From Krasilnikoviella flava (lineage in GTDB: Bacteria; Actinomycetota; Actinomycetes; Actinomycetales; Cellulomonadaceae): a stretch of 64,000 bases of DNA. The position numbers were made by a program, and so were the translations under genes. The stretch is from the NCBI RefSeq assembly GCF_900167525.1, contig NZ_FUZQ01000004.1, forward strand, positions 244,747 to 308,746. Direction: 5' to 3'. The notes under the pieces are model-generated. The model was not told the DNA's origin. It made no database searches and saw only the letters and a list, made by a program, of their open reading frames with translations. Numbering within the stretch: the stretch's first letter is position 1; each line of letters opens with the position of its first letter. Shown here piece after piece: positions 44,359 to 53,280 of this stretch.

Positions 44359-44475
44359 CTGTTCGCCGCCGTGCACGCGGACGTGACCGCCGCCGTCGCC
44401 GGGGAGATCGGGCGCGCGACCGAGGGCGTGCGCGATCCCTGGGAGAGCCTCGAGGCGGGGTGCCGGGTCAGGTGA
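44359..44475 (+). pseudogene. internal fragment of a TetR-family gene
   Basis: The plus strand reads LFAAVHADVTAAVAGEI... and DPWESLEAGCR, a pattern typical of TetR proteins just after the HTH (ALFxAVxxDVxxxVA...DPWexLxAGcr). Both the HTH and the C-terminal part are missing. It abuts the VOC fragment and overlaps the end of the altronate dehydratase gene. Confidence 0.6.
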
Positions 44476-46084
44476 CCGCGCCGAGCTGCCACGGCACGAA
44501 CTCGTCGGACCCCAGGTCGAGCTCCTCCGAGACGGTCTGCTCGCCGGACGCGACGGCGAGGATCTTCTCGAACAGCTCGGCGCCCACCTCCTCGACGGAG
44601 ATCCCCGTCTCGACGATCCGCCCGGCGTCGAGGTCCATGTCCTCGCGCATCCGGCGGTAGGTGTCGGAGTTGGTCGCGACCTTGATCGACGGCGACGGCT
44701 TGCAGCCCAGCACGGAGCCCCGGCCGGTGGTGAAGACGACGACGTTCGCTCCGCCCGCGACGATCCCGGTCACGGACACCGGGTCGTAGCCGGGGGTGTC
44801 CATGAACGTCATGCCGCGCTCGGTGACCGGCTCGGCGTACTCGTGCACGGCCACGAGGTCGGCGGTGCCGGCCTTGGCGACGGCGCCGAGGGACTTCTCG
44901 AGGATCGTCGTGAGGCCGCCGGCCTTGTTGCCGGGCGACGGGTTGTTGTCGAGGGTGCCGCCGCCTGCCGCCGCGTAGCCCTGCCACCAGTCGAGGCGGT
45001 CCAGCAGCCGCTGGCCCACCTCACGCGAGACCGCGCGGCGCAGCAGCAGGTGCTCGGCGCCGAACACCTCGGGCGTCTCGGCGAGGATCGACGTGCCGCC
45101 CTGCGCGACGAGCAGGTCGGACGCGTGGCCCAGCGCGGGGTTGGCGGTGATCCCGGAGAACCCGTCGGACCCGCCGCAGTTCAGCCCCAGCACGAGCTCG
45201 GAGGCCGGTGCCTCCTCGCGCCGCAGCCTGTCGATCTCCGGCAGCATCTCGGTGACGGCGGCAGCACCGGCCCGCACCGTGGCGCGGATGCCACCGGTGT
45301 CCTGGATGGTGAGCGTGCGCACCGGCAGGTCGTCGCGCAGCTCCAGCCCGTCCAGCACGGAGGCGGCCGGCAGCATCTCGCAGCCGAGCCCGACGACGAG
45401 CAGGCCCGCCATGTTGACGTGGCTCGCGTAGCCGCGCAACGTGCGCAGCGTGACCTGCGCGCCCTCGGACGTGGGCACCAGGCCGCAGCCGGTGTCGTGC
45501 GTGAGCGCGACCACCCCGTCGACGTGGGGGTAGGCGTCGAGCACGGGTCCGCGGAACTGGTCAGCGATCATCCGTGCGGTGGACGCCGAACAGTTCACCG
45601 AGGTGAGGATGCCGACGTAGTTCCTGGTGCCCCAGCGCCCGTCCGACCGGCGGTAGCCCTGGAACGTCCGCGGACGCTCCGGCGCCGGGAGCGTGGTGCG
45701 GGCGGTGCCGAACTCGTACTCGCGGGCGCCGTCGTCCATGCCCAGGTTGTGCGTGTGCACGTGGTCGCCCGGTGTGACGTCGCGCTTCGCCCGCCCGATG
45801 GACTGTCCGTACTTGCGGACCTCGACCCCGGCGGCCACGGGGCGGACGGCGAGCTTGTGCCCGCGCGGCAGCGTCGAGCGCGTGGTCGCCTCGGAGCCGT
45901 CGGGCAGTCGCACGGTGGTGCCGGCGGGCACCTGGCGCGTCGTGACGGCGACGTCGTCGGCCGGGCGCAGCAGCAGCGCGACGTCGGCGAGGTCGACGAC
46001 GCCGGGCAGCGGCGGCTCGGCAGCCGCCCGGGGGGCGGGGGCCGCCGCGAGCGGCAGCAACGGGTGGTGCGGGGCGGTGCTCAT
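44468..46084 (-). CDS. uxaA: altronate dehydratase, UxaA family
   Basis: 538 residues. N-terminal SAF-like UxaA domain (VDLADVALLLRPADDVAV, VTPGDHVHTHNLGM) joined to the large C-terminal dehydratase domain (GYRRSDGRWGTRNYVGIL, DTGCGL, GLNCGGSDGFSGITANPALG). Converts D-altronate to 2-keto-3-deoxy-D-gluconate in galacturonate catabolism. It follows the LacI-family gene with a 4-nt overlap, so regulator and enzyme are co-transcribed. The isomerase and reductase of the pathway (uxaC, uxaB) are not in the window. Confidence 0.9.
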   Translation of the reverse strand: MSTAPHHPLLPLAAAPAPRAAAEPPLPGVVDLADVALLLRPADDVAVTTRQVPAGTTVRLPDGSEATTRSTLPRGHKLAVRPVAAGVEVRKYGQSIGRAKRDVTPGDHVHTHNLGMDDGAREYEFGTARTTLPAPERPRTFQGYRRSDGRWGTRNYVGILTSVNCSASTARMIADQFRGPVLDAYPHVDGVVALTHDTGCGLVPTSEGAQVTLRTLRGYASHVNMAGLLVVGLGCEMLPAASVLDGLELRDDLPVRTLTIQDTGGIRATVRAGAAAVTEMLPEIDRLRREEAPASELVLGLNCGGSDGFSGITANPALGHASDLLVAQGGTSILAETPEVFGAEHLLLRRAVSREVGQRLLDRLDWWQGYAAAGGGTLDNNPSPGNKAGGLTTILEKSLGAVAKAGTADLVAVHEYAEPVTERGMTFMDTPGYDPVSVTGIVAGGANVVVFTTGRGSVLGCKPSPSIKVATNSDTYRRMREDMDLDAGRIVETGISVEEVGAELFEKILAVASGEQTVSEELDLGSDEFVPWQLGAVT

Positions 46085-47112
46085 CGGATCACGACCTCGG
46101 GATCTGCGGTGCGGGGGACTGTCGTACGGGGGTCCGGCTGGACGGGGGTGGGCGGCGCCGGGGCCGTCGAGGAGCGCACGACGAGCTCCACGGGCAGCCG
46201 GCGGTGGTCCGGCGGCGCGGACGCGGCGCCGAGCAGGTCGACGGCGGTGCGGCCCGCGCGTGCCAGCGGGACGGCGACGGTGGTCAGCGCCGGGGTCACC
46301 AGCGACGCGGCGGCGACGTCGTCGAACCCGACCACCGAGACGTCGGCAGGGGTGGCGACGCCGCGCGCGTGCAGCCGGGCCAGGACGCCCAGCGCGACGA
46401 GGTCGTTGAAGCAGAGCACCGCGGTGGCGCCGGCCGCGAGGGCGAGGTCCGCGGCCTGGACGCCGCCGCCGTGCGTGGGCCGGAAGCTGCCGAGGTCGAG
46501 CACCGTATCGCCGGCGAGGGCGCCGAGCGCGGTGCGGCGCTCGCCGTCCGACCACGAGGTGCGCGGGCCGCCCGCGTAGGCGACGACGTCGTGGCCGAGG
46601 GCGCGCAGGTGGTCGAGCGCCTGGCGGACGCCGTCGGCGATGTCGAAGGAGACGGACGGGGCGTCGGGCGTCTCGCGGTTCACCAGGGCGACCGGCCCGC
46701 CGGCGGCCGCCAGGAGCGGCCCGAGGGCATCGGCGGGCAGGCGCGGCGAGCAGAGCACGAGACCGTCCACGCGGTCGCCCAGGCGGGTGATGACGTCGGG
46801 TTCGACGGCCACGTCCTCGTCGGTGTCGGCGACGAGGACGTCGCGGCCCGTCTCGCGGGCCCGCGCCTGCACGCCCTTGGCGACGGCGGCGAAGAACGGG
46901 TTCGCGAGGTCCGGCACGACGAGCCCGACCGTGCCGGTGCTGCCGGTGGTCAGGGCCCGGGCCGCGGGGTGGGGGCGGTAGCCGAGCGACTCGGCGGCAC
47001 GGGCCACCTGCTCGCGGTTGGCCGCCGACACGTGCGGCGCGTCGCTCATCGCACGCGACGCCGTGGCGAGCGAGACGCCCGCTACGCGTGCGACGTCGCG
47101 GAGCGTGACCAC
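46081..47112 (-). CDS. LacI family transcriptional regulator
   Basis: 343 residues. HTH TLRDVARVAGVSLATASRAM at the extreme N-terminus, hinge helix PHPAARAL, periplasmic-binding-like ligand domain (TVGLVVPDLANPFFAAVAKGV). GTG 47112 has GGAGG 5 nt upstream and is better than GTG 47163, which would place the operator palindrome (47138-47153) within the coding region. Likely senses a galacturonate or rhamnogalacturonan breakdown product and controls the local pectin genes and itself. Confidence 0.9.
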   Translation of the reverse strand: MVTLRDVARVAGVSLATASRAMSDAPHVSAANREQVARAAESLGYRPHPAARALTTGSTGTVGLVVPDLANPFFAAVAKGVQARARETGRDVLVADTDEDVAVEPDVITRLGDRVDGLVLCSPRLPADALGPLLAAAGGPVALVNRETPDAPSVSFDIADGVRQALDHLRALGHDVVAYAGGPRTSWSDGERRTALGALAGDTVLDLGSFRPTHGGGVQAADLALAAGATAVLCFNDLVALGVLARLHARGVATPADVSVVGFDDVAAASLVTPALTTVAVPLARAGRTAVDLLGAASAPPDHRRLPVELVVRSSTAPAPPTPVQPDPRTTVPRTADPEVVIR

Positions 47113-47137
47113 GCGGTCCTCCCGGAGTGTCGACAGC

Positions 47138-47153
47138 CTGGAACCGGTTCCAG
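47138..47153. promoter_or_regulatory. LacI operator at its own gene
   Basis: Perfect 16-bp palindrome CTGGAACCGGTTCCAG with the central CG typical of LacI family sites, 26 bp upstream of the start codon. Indicates autoregulation of the lacI-uxaA operon. Confidence 0.75.
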
Positions 47154-47202
47154 CGTGTTCCACACCCTACCCGGTGACCCCGGGCTCGGGAAACGTCCGC
47201 GT

Positions 47203-47226
47203 GGTCTCGACAGGCTCGACCGACGG
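47203..47226. repeat. 24-bp dispersed repeat, copy 1
   Basis: Starts GGTCTCGACAGGCTCGAC and is identical over 24 bp to 62286-62309. Here it stands as a single arm between the lacI-family gene and the esterase gene. Confidence 0.85.
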
Positions 47227-47235
47227 CGGTCGTGC

Positions 47236-47262
47236 CAGGTCGGGTCAGGTCGGGTCAGGTCG
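47236..47262. repeat. 10-bp tandem repeat at the esterase stop
   Basis: CAGGTCGGGT at 47236-47245 and 47246-47255, with a partial third copy to 47262. The stop codon of the minus-strand esterase (47255-47257) lies inside it. Confidence 0.8.
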
Positions 47263-47965
47263 GATCGCCGTCCAGCCAGCGGAACCACGCGTCGGGGACG
47301 TCCTCGTCCAGGCGGCGCACGTCGGCGGCCTCGAGCACGCCGGCCCCGACGAGCCCGGCGGCGACGATCCGCGCGACCGCCGCCGCGCCGGGCGGGTTGA
47401 AGTGCGTGTCGTCGCGGCGTCCGTCGTCGGCGTGGAAGAAGTAGTGCAGCGTGCGCTCGGGCCCCAGCCCGTCCCAGAGCGCCAGGGACTCTCGCTGCAC
47501 GTCGATCACGGGCACGTCCTCGCGCTCGGCGAGCGCGCGCATCGCGGCCGGGTAGTCGCCGTGGGCGGGGACGGCCCGGCCGGCGTCGTCGAAGCGCCGG
47601 CGCTCGACCGAGGTGGCGAGCACGGGCCGCGCGCCGGCGGCGCGAGCGGCGTCCAGGTAGAGCCCGAGGTGCTCGGTGTAGCTCGTCCACGGCTCGGTGT
47701 GGCGCTCCGGGTCCTCGACCTTCGCGTCGTTGTGGCCGAACTGGACCAGCAGCACGTCGCCCGGCTGCAGGTCGCGCGCGACGGCGTCCAGCCGGCCCTG
47801 GGCGACGAAGCTCCGGGTGCTGCGCCCGTTGCGCGCGTGGTTGGCGACGGCGACGGTGTCGTCCAGGTAGTACGGCAGGGCCATCCCCCAGCCGGTCTCC
47901 GGGGCGGCGGCGCGGCTCTTCGGGCCGGCGGTGGAGTCGCCGACGAGGTGGACGGTGCGGGGCAT
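47255..47965 (-). CDS. SGNH esterase, rhamnogalacturonan acetylesterase-like (CE12)
   Basis: 236 residues. Block I is VHLVGDSTAG (Ser about 10), block II GRSTRSF, block III VQFGHNDAK, and block V DDTHFNPPGA with catalytic Asp and His. This GDST...GHND...DxxHFN set marks the YesT/RGAE group, which removes acetyl groups from rhamnogalacturonan. No signal peptide, so it acts inside the cell on imported oligosaccharides. GGAGG 5 nt before the ATG. The promoter carries a LacI-type operator. Confidence 0.88.
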   Translation of the reverse strand: MPRTVHLVGDSTAGPKSRAAAPETGWGMALPYYLDDTVAVANHARNGRSTRSFVAQGRLDAVARDLQPGDVLLVQFGHNDAKVEDPERHTEPWTSYTEHLGLYLDAARAAGARPVLATSVERRRFDDAGRAVPAHGDYPAAMRALAEREDVPVIDVQRESLALWDGLGPERTLHYFFHADDGRRDDTHFNPPGAAAVARIVAAGLVGAGVLEAADVRRLDEDVPDAWFRWLDGDPT

Positions 47966-48002
47966 GGGGTCCTCCGGGATGCGGGTCGCGAGGGGTGCCG
48001 CT

Positions 48003-48026
48003 GGCAAGCGGTTACCCGGGACCCTA
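48003..48026 (-). promoter_or_regulatory. esterase promoter with LacI-type operator
   Basis: On the minus strand -10 TAGGGT (48021-48026) is followed directly by GG-x-AA-x-CG-x-TT-x-CC (48003-48016), the general LacI-family half-site pattern, covering the expected transcript start. The -35 is weak. Confidence 0.5.
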
Positions 48027-48137
48027 GCGGCACCGTGACACGACCCGAGCGCGTGCGTCCGCGCACGTCCAGGGCGTAGCGTCGGCGCCGAGCGACCGAA
48101 AGTGCCCTGCACCACAGGAGTCAGCGAGGAGTCAGCG

Positions 48138-48572
48138 ATGCCCCGTCCGCCGTTCCCGGCCCCCGTGCTCGACCTGCTGCGCCGCCCCCAGCCCGCCGTG
48201 ATCGGCGTCGTCCGCCCTGACGGCAGCCCTGTCACGGCCGCGACGTGGTACCTGCTCGAGGAGGACGGCGCGGGCGGATGGCACGTGCTCGTGAACCTCG
48301 ACGCCACCCGCAGGCGGGTGGAGCACCTGCGGGCGAACCCGCATGTGAGCCTCACCGTGCTGGACGACGACTGGTACACGCACGCCACCCTCCTCGGCCG
48401 CGTCACCGCCTGGCGCGACGACGCCGACCTCGCCGACACCGACCGCATCGCGCGCCACTACACCGGCGACCCGTACGCGGTGCGGGACCGCGCCCGCGTG
48501 ACCGCCGTGGTCGAGGTCGACCGCTGGACGGCGTGGGGCGCCCTGCGCGGCCTGCTCGACGCAGCGCGCTGA
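48138..48572 (+). CDS. FMN/F420-binding split-barrel (PPOX class) protein
   Basis: 144 residues. Split beta-barrel of the pyridoxamine-phosphate-oxidase-like superfamily: [51 protein letters not shown], and a terminal VDRWTAWG segment. Members in actinobacteria use FMN or deazaflavin F420; which one cannot be decided here. GAGGAG 6 nt before the ATG. A TAGCGT element lies at 48077-48082. Confidence 0.82.
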   Translation: MPRPPFPAPVLDLLRRPQPAVIGVVRPDGSPVTAATWYLLEEDGAGGWHVLVNLDATRRRVEHLRANPHVSLTVLDDDWYTHATLLGRVTAWRDDADLADTDRIARHYTGDPYAVRDRARVTAVVEVDRWTAWGALRGLLDAAR

Positions 48573-48583
48573 GGGAGGCGGCC

Positions 48584-50149
48584 ATGCGTATCGGCGTCCC
48601 CCGCACGGCCGGCGCGGACCCGCGGCTCGTCGCCGTCACCCCCGACGCCGCGCGCAGGCTCGCGGAGCTCGGTCACGACGTGGTCGTGGAGCCCGGGGCG
48701 GGCGACGGGGCACGCCTGCCGGCGCACGAGTACGTCTCCGCCGGGGCGCGCGTCGCCGACCGCGCGGACGTGTGGGCGGCGGACGTCGTGGTCACCCTCC
48801 ACCCGCCCGGCCCGGCCGAGCTCGACCTGCTGCGTGCGGGCTCGGTCCTGGTGTCCCAGCTCGCCCCGGCCGGCAGCCCGGAACTGCTCGGCGGCCTCGC
48901 CGTCCGCGGCGTGACCGCCCTCGCCCTCGACGCCGTACCGCGGATCTCCCGCGCGCAGGCCCTCGACGTGCTGTCGGCGCTGTCCAACGTGGCCGGCTAC
49001 CGCGCGGTGGTCGAGGCCGCCGAGGAGTACGGCGGCATGTTCGCCGGCCAGGTGACGGCCGCCGGGAGCACGCCGCCCGCGCGGGTGTTCGTCATCGGCG
49101 CCGGCGTCGCCGGGCTGGCCGCCGTCGGCACGGCCGTGAGCCTGGGCGCCGACGTGCACGCCTTCGACGTGCGGCCCGAGGCTGCGGAGCAGATCGAGTC
49201 GCTCGGAGCCCGCGTGGTGGGCGCGGACGACGCCGTCCAGCAGGTCAGCGCCGACGGGTACGCCAGTGCGCAGAGCGCGGACCAGGAGGCCGCCGCCCTG
49301 CGCGCGTACGCGGAGCAGTCCGCGCAGGCGGACGTCGTCGTCACGACCGCCCTCGTGCGCGGCACGGCACCCACGACGATCACCCGCGCGATGCTCGACG
49401 CGATGCGGCCGGGGTCGGTGGTGGTCGACCTCGCCGCTCCCGGCGGCGGCAACTGCGAGGCGACCGTGCCGGGGGAGCGGGTCGTCACCGCCCGGGGAGT
49501 CGTCGTGCTCGGGTACACCGACCTGGCCGCCCGCCTGCCCCAGCACAGCTCCCGGCTGCTCGGCACCGTGGTGGTCAACCTGCTCACCCTGCTCACGCCC
49601 GGGGAGGACGGCCGGTTGGTGCTGGACCTCGACGACCCGGTGGTCCGCGGCATGACCGTCACCCACGAGGGCGCGGTGACGTGGCCGCCCCCGCCCGTCG
49701 CCGTGTCGGCCGCGCCGCCCCCGCCCGCCCCGGAGCCGGCGGCCGCGGCGGCCGTGGCGGACCCCGCAGCCGAGGGGCGTCGCCGCGCGATGCGCCGCAC
49801 GGTGCTGGGCGCGCTCGGCGCCGTCGCCGTAGGCCTGCTGATCGCCGCCTCGCCGCCGGACGCCGTCGGGCACCTCACCGTGTTCGCGCTGGCCGTGGTG
49901 GTGGGCTTCTACGTCATCTCGAACGTCACGCACGCCCTGCACACCCCGCTCATGGCCCAGACCAACGCGATCAGCGGCATCATCATGGTGGGCGCGCTGC
50001 TGCAGATCGGGGACTCCTCGCCCCTGGTCACGACGCTCGCCGTCGTCGCGGCGGCGCTCGCGAGCGTCAACGTCTTCGGCGGCTTCCTCGTGACCCGGCG
50101 GATGCTGGGCATGTTCCGCCGCGACACCCCGGGCGGGGGCGCGGCATGA
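48584..50149 (+). CDS. pntA: proton-translocating NAD(P)+ transhydrogenase subunit alpha
   Basis: 521 residues. NAD(H)-binding domain I ([51 protein letters not shown]) fills the first 370 residues. An Ala/Pro linker follows, then membrane segments of domain II ([46 protein letters not shown]). Couples hydride transfer between NADH and NADP+ to proton flow. GAGGGAGG before the ATG. It overlaps pntB by 4 nt. Confidence 0.94.
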   Translation: MRIGVPRTAGADPRLVAVTPDAARRLAELGHDVVVEPGAGDGARLPAHEYVSAGARVADRADVWAADVVVTLHPPGPAELDLLRAGSVLVSQLAPAGSPELLGGLAVRGVTALALDAVPRISRAQALDVLSALSNVAGYRAVVEAAEEYGGMFAGQVTAAGSTPPARVFVIGAGVAGLAAVGTAVSLGADVHAFDVRPEAAEQIESLGARVVGADDAVQQVSADGYASAQSADQEAAALRAYAEQSAQADVVVTTALVRGTAPTTITRAMLDAMRPGSVVVDLAAPGGGNCEATVPGERVVTARGVVVLGYTDLAARLPQHSSRLLGTVVVNLLTLLTPGEDGRLVLDLDDPVVRGMTVTHEGAVTWPPPPVAVSAAPPPPAPEPAAAAAVADPAAEGRRRAMRRTVLGALGAVAVGLLIAASPPDAVGHLTVFALAVVVGFYVISNVTHALHTPLMAQTNAISGIIMVGALLQIGDSSPLVTTLAVVAAALASVNVFGGFLVTRRMLGMFRRDTPGGGAA

Positions 50150-51576
50150 CGGTGACGTCGGTGGCACAGGCCGCGTACGTGATCGCGGGGCTGCTGTTCG
50201 TGCTGTCCCTCGCCGGGCTGTCGGCCCAGGAGTCCGCGCGGCGCGGCACCGTGCTCGGCATGCTCGGCATGGGCCTCGCGATCGTGGCCACGATCGCGCT
50301 CGCCCTCGACCGATCGCAGCGCCCGTGGCCGGTGACGGCCGGGCTGATCCTGCTGGTGCTCGTGGTGGGCGCGGCGGTGGGGTCGTGGCGGGCGCGGCGC
50401 GTCGAGATGACCCAGATGCCGGAGCTCATCGCCCTGCTCCACTCGTTCGTCGGGCTCTCGGCGGTGCTGGTGGGGTACGGCTCGTTCCTCGCCGAGCCCG
50501 TGGGCGCCGCAGCCGCGGGCGGGGACACCGTGCACCGGGTCGAGGTCTTCCTCGGCGTGCTCATCGGCGCGGTCACCTTCACGGGCTCGGTCGTCGCGTT
50601 CGGCAAGCTGTCCGGGCGGCTGCCGTCGGCGCCACTGACCCTGCCGGGCCGGCACGCGCTCAACCTGCTGGCGCTCGTCGCGTGCGCCGGCCTGCTGGCC
50701 TGGTTCGTCGCCGCGGACGGGGGCGTCGCGGTGCTCCCGCTGCTGCTCATGACGCTCGTGGCCCTCGCCCTCGGCTGGCACCTCGTCGCGGCGATCGGCG
50801 GCGGGGACATGCCGGTCGTGGTGTCGATGCTCAACTCGTACTCCGGCTGGGCCGCCGCGGCGGCGGGCTTCACGCTCGGCAACGACCTGCTGATCATCAC
50901 GGGCGCGCTCGTCGGCGCCTCCGGTGCGATCCTCAGCTACCTCATGTGCCGGGCGATGAACCGGTCGTTCTGGTCGGTGGTCCTCGGCGGCTTCGGGGCG
51001 GGAGCGACGGGCGGCCCGGTCGGCGGCGCCGCGGTCGAGGCGGTCCAGGCCGGCGAGGTGCGCGCGACGTCTCCCGACGAGGTGGCGGCCCTGCTCACCG
51101 CGGCGCGGTCGGTCGTCGTCGTGCCCGGCTACGGCATGGCGGTGGCGAAGGCGCAGCATCCCGTGGCGGACCTCGCGGAGCACCTGCGGGAGCGCGGCGT
51201 CACGGTGCGGTTCGGCGTGCACCCGGTGGCCGGGCGGCTGCCGGGGCACATGAACGTGCTGCTCGCCGAGGCGCGTGTGCCCTACGACCTGGTGCTGGGC
51301 ATGGAGGAGGTCAACCCCGACCTGCCGGCCACCGACGTCGTGCTCGTCATCGGCGCCAACGACACGGTGAACCCTGCGGCGCAGGACGACCCGTCGTCGC
51401 CGATCGCCGGCATGCCGGTCATCGAGGCGTGGAAGGCGCGCGACGTCGTGGTGTTCAAGCGGTCGCTCGCCACCGGGTACGCGGGCGTGCAGAACCCGCT
51501 GTTCTTCCGGGAGAACACCCGGATGCTCTTCGGCGACGCCAGGGAGCAGGTGGACAAGATCGTCCAGGCTCTCTGA
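50146..51576 (+). CDS. pntB: NAD(P)+ transhydrogenase subunit beta
   Basis: 476 residues. The first 280 or so residues hold about eight to nine membrane helices (with the [18 protein letters not shown] and [25 protein letters not shown] signatures). Domain III then binds NADP(H): [53 protein letters not shown]. Forms the enzyme with PntA and supplies NADPH. Convergent with mqo. Confidence 0.95.
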   Translation: MTVTSVAQAAYVIAGLLFVLSLAGLSAQESARRGTVLGMLGMGLAIVATIALALDRSQRPWPVTAGLILLVLVVGAAVGSWRARRVEMTQMPELIALLHSFVGLSAVLVGYGSFLAEPVGAAAAGGDTVHRVEVFLGVLIGAVTFTGSVVAFGKLSGRLPSAPLTLPGRHALNLLALVACAGLLAWFVAADGGVAVLPLLLMTLVALALGWHLVAAIGGGDMPVVVSMLNSYSGWAAAAAGFTLGNDLLIITGALVGASGAILSYLMCRAMNRSFWSVVLGGFGAGATGGPVGGAAVEAVQAGEVRATSPDEVAALLTAARSVVVVPGYGMAVAKAQHPVADLAEHLRERGVTVRFGVHPVAGRLPGHMNVLLAEARVPYDLVLGMEEVNPDLPATDVVLVIGANDTVNPAAQDDPSSPIAGMPVIEAWKARDVVVFKRSLATGYAGVQNPLFFRENTRMLFGDAREQVDKIVQAL

Positions 51577-51615
51577 CGCCGCCGAGAGGAGGTGTCGCGG
51601 CGGGGACCGGCCCGG

Positions 51616-53169
51616 TCAGATCCGGGAGTCGGCCTGGGAGTCGTAGACCGCGGCGTCGAGGACGCCGTCGGCGTGCAGGTACGGCGTCTCGGGCACCGGC
51701 GTCGCGTCGATCGTGCTGGCGTCGGCGGGCACGCCGTCGAGGCTGGGCATGACGCTCGCCAGCTCCGCGCGCCACTTGGTGAAGCGCCACGGGAAGCACC
51801 GCTCCAGCAGGTCCACCATCGCGGAGGCGGCGGTGGAGGCACCCGGCGAGGCGCCGAGCAGGCCGGCGATGGAGCCCTCGGCGCCGGTGACGATCTCGGT
51901 GCCGAACTGCAGCACGCCCTTGCCGTCGGCGTCGCGCTTGATGACCTGCACGCGCTGGCCGGCGGTCAGCTTCTCCCAGTCCTTGGGGTGGGCGGTCGGC
52001 ATGAACTGCTGCAGCGCCTGGAACTTGGTCTCCGGCGCGGCCATCAGCTGGCCCACGAGGTACTGGGTGAGGTCGAGGTTCTTGAGGCCCGCGCCGAGCA
52101 TCGACGTGACGTTGTTCGCCCGCAGCGAGGTGATCAGGCCCAGGTACTTGCCCTTCTTGAGGTACTTGGGGCTGAAGCCGGCGTAGGGGCCGAACATGAG
52201 GTACGTTTTGCCGTCCACCACACGGGTGTCGAGGTGCGGCACCGACATCGGCGGGGCGCCGACGTCGGCCTTCCCGTACACCTTGGCCTGGTGCTGCGCG
52301 ACGAGCTCCGGGTTGTCGGTGCGCAGGAACTCGCCGGAGATCGGGAAGCCGCCGAAGCCCTTGATCTCCGGGATGCCGGCCGACTGGAGCAGGGGGAGCG
52401 CGCCGCCGCCCGCGCCGACGAAGACGAACTTCGCGGTCACGGTGCTGGTGCGGTTCCGGGCGTTCCAGGACCGGTCCTTGACGCGCAGGCGCCAGCGGCC
52501 GTCCTTGGTGCGCTTGAGGCTCTTCACCTCGTGCTGCAGGTTGAGCTCGGCGCCGTTCGCGAGGAGGCCGTCGACGAGCTGACGGGTGAGGTTGCCGAAG
52601 TCGACGTCGGTGCCCGACGTCGCGCGGGTAGCGGCGATCGGCTCGTCGGCGTCCCGCTCGGTGGTCAGCAGGGGCGCCCAGCGGCCGACGGTGGCCCGGT
52701 CGGTGCTGTACTCGAGGTCGCGGAACAGGGGGTGCACGCGCAGCGTCTCGTACCGGCGGCGCAGGTAGTCGACGTTCTTCTCGCCGCGCACGAACGTCAT
52801 GTGCGGGGTGTTGCTGAGGAACGAGTCGTCCTTGATGCGCCCGGTGGCGAGCAGGTGCTGCCACAGCTCGCGCGAGATCTCGAACTGCTCGTTGATCGCC
52901 ACCGCCTTGGAGATGTCGATCGAGCCGTCCTTGCGCTCGGGCGTGTAGTTGAGCTCGCAGAGCGCGGCGTGCCCGGTGCCCGCGTTGTTCCACGGGTTCG
53001 ACGACTCCTGCGCCACGTCGTCGAGCCGCTCGTAGATACGGATCGACCACGACGGCTCGAGCTGCTGGAGCAGCGTGCCGAGCGTGGCGCTCATGATCCC
53101 GCCGCCGATGAGGACGACATCGACGTCGGCCCCAGTGGGGGCCCCAGCAGTCGTAGCACTCGAAGTCAC
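51616..53169 (-). CDS. mqo: malate:quinone oxidoreductase
   Basis: 517-518 residues. FAD-dependent peripheral membrane enzyme that oxidises malate to oxaloacetate and passes electrons to quinone. N-terminal FAD motif VVLIGGGIMSATLGTLLQQLEP, then ESSNPWNNAGTGHAALCELNYTP, and the C-terminal GASPGASTAASAMVDLL. I choose the second of two adjacent GTGs (53169) because -10 TATGGT (53176-53181) lies exactly 6 nt before it; the first is 53172. CRP-like sites lie upstream. Confidence 0.95.
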   Translation of the reverse strand: MTSSATTAGAPTGADVDVVLIGGGIMSATLGTLLQQLEPSWSIRIYERLDDVAQESSNPWNNAGTGHAALCELNYTPERKDGSIDISKAVAINEQFEISRELWQHLLATGRIKDDSFLSNTPHMTFVRGEKNVDYLRRRYETLRVHPLFRDLEYSTDRATVGRWAPLLTTERDADEPIAATRATSGTDVDFGNLTRQLVDGLLANGAELNLQHEVKSLKRTKDGRWRLRVKDRSWNARNRTSTVTAKFVFVGAGGGALPLLQSAGIPEIKGFGGFPISGEFLRTDNPELVAQHQAKVYGKADVGAPPMSVPHLDTRVVDGKTYLMFGPYAGFSPKYLKKGKYLGLITSLRANNVTSMLGAGLKNLDLTQYLVGQLMAAPETKFQALQQFMPTAHPKDWEKLTAGQRVQVIKRDADGKGVLQFGTEIVTGAEGSIAGLLGASPGASTAASAMVDLLERCFPWRFTKWRAELASVMPSLDGVPADASTIDATPVPETPYLHADGVLDAAVYDSQADSRI

Positions 53170-53175
53170 CACGTC

Positions 53176-53205
53176 ACCATACGCCGCGCGTGAAAACTGT
53201 CACAA
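53176..53205 (-). promoter_or_regulatory. mqo promoter (leaderless)
   Basis: Minus-strand -35 TTGTGA (53200-53205), 18-nt spacer, -10 TATGGT (53176-53181), then GACGTG and the GTG start. Confidence 0.65.
53189..53204. promoter_or_regulatory. CRP/GlxR-like site 1, overlapping mqo -35
   Basis: CGTGA-N6-TCACA (53189-53204), one mismatch from TGTGA-N6-TCACA. It overlaps the -35 box, a position expected to repress. Confidence 0.55.
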
Positions 53206-53241
53206 AGAATGAGAGCAACCTCACACGGCCCTCTGACCTGC

Positions 53242-53257
53242 AGTGACGTGGGTCACA
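53242..53257. promoter_or_regulatory. CRP/GlxR-like site 2 upstream of mqo
   Basis: AGTGA-N6-TCACA (53242-53257). Its centre is 53 bp (about five helix turns) from site 1. Confidence 0.55.
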
Positions 53258-53280
53258 TCGCCGATTCTCGGAGCCGCAGG

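Noticed and set aside
44281-44475. An intact small gene in the gap after the maleylpyruvate-isomerase-like gene
   Set aside because: Neither strand has a start codon with a ribosome binding site, and both readings match only internal parts of larger families.
51578-51616. Terminator between pntB and mqo
   Set aside because: Short interrupted GC stems (CGCCGC/GCGGCG and GACCGG/CCGGTC) are present but none is convincing.
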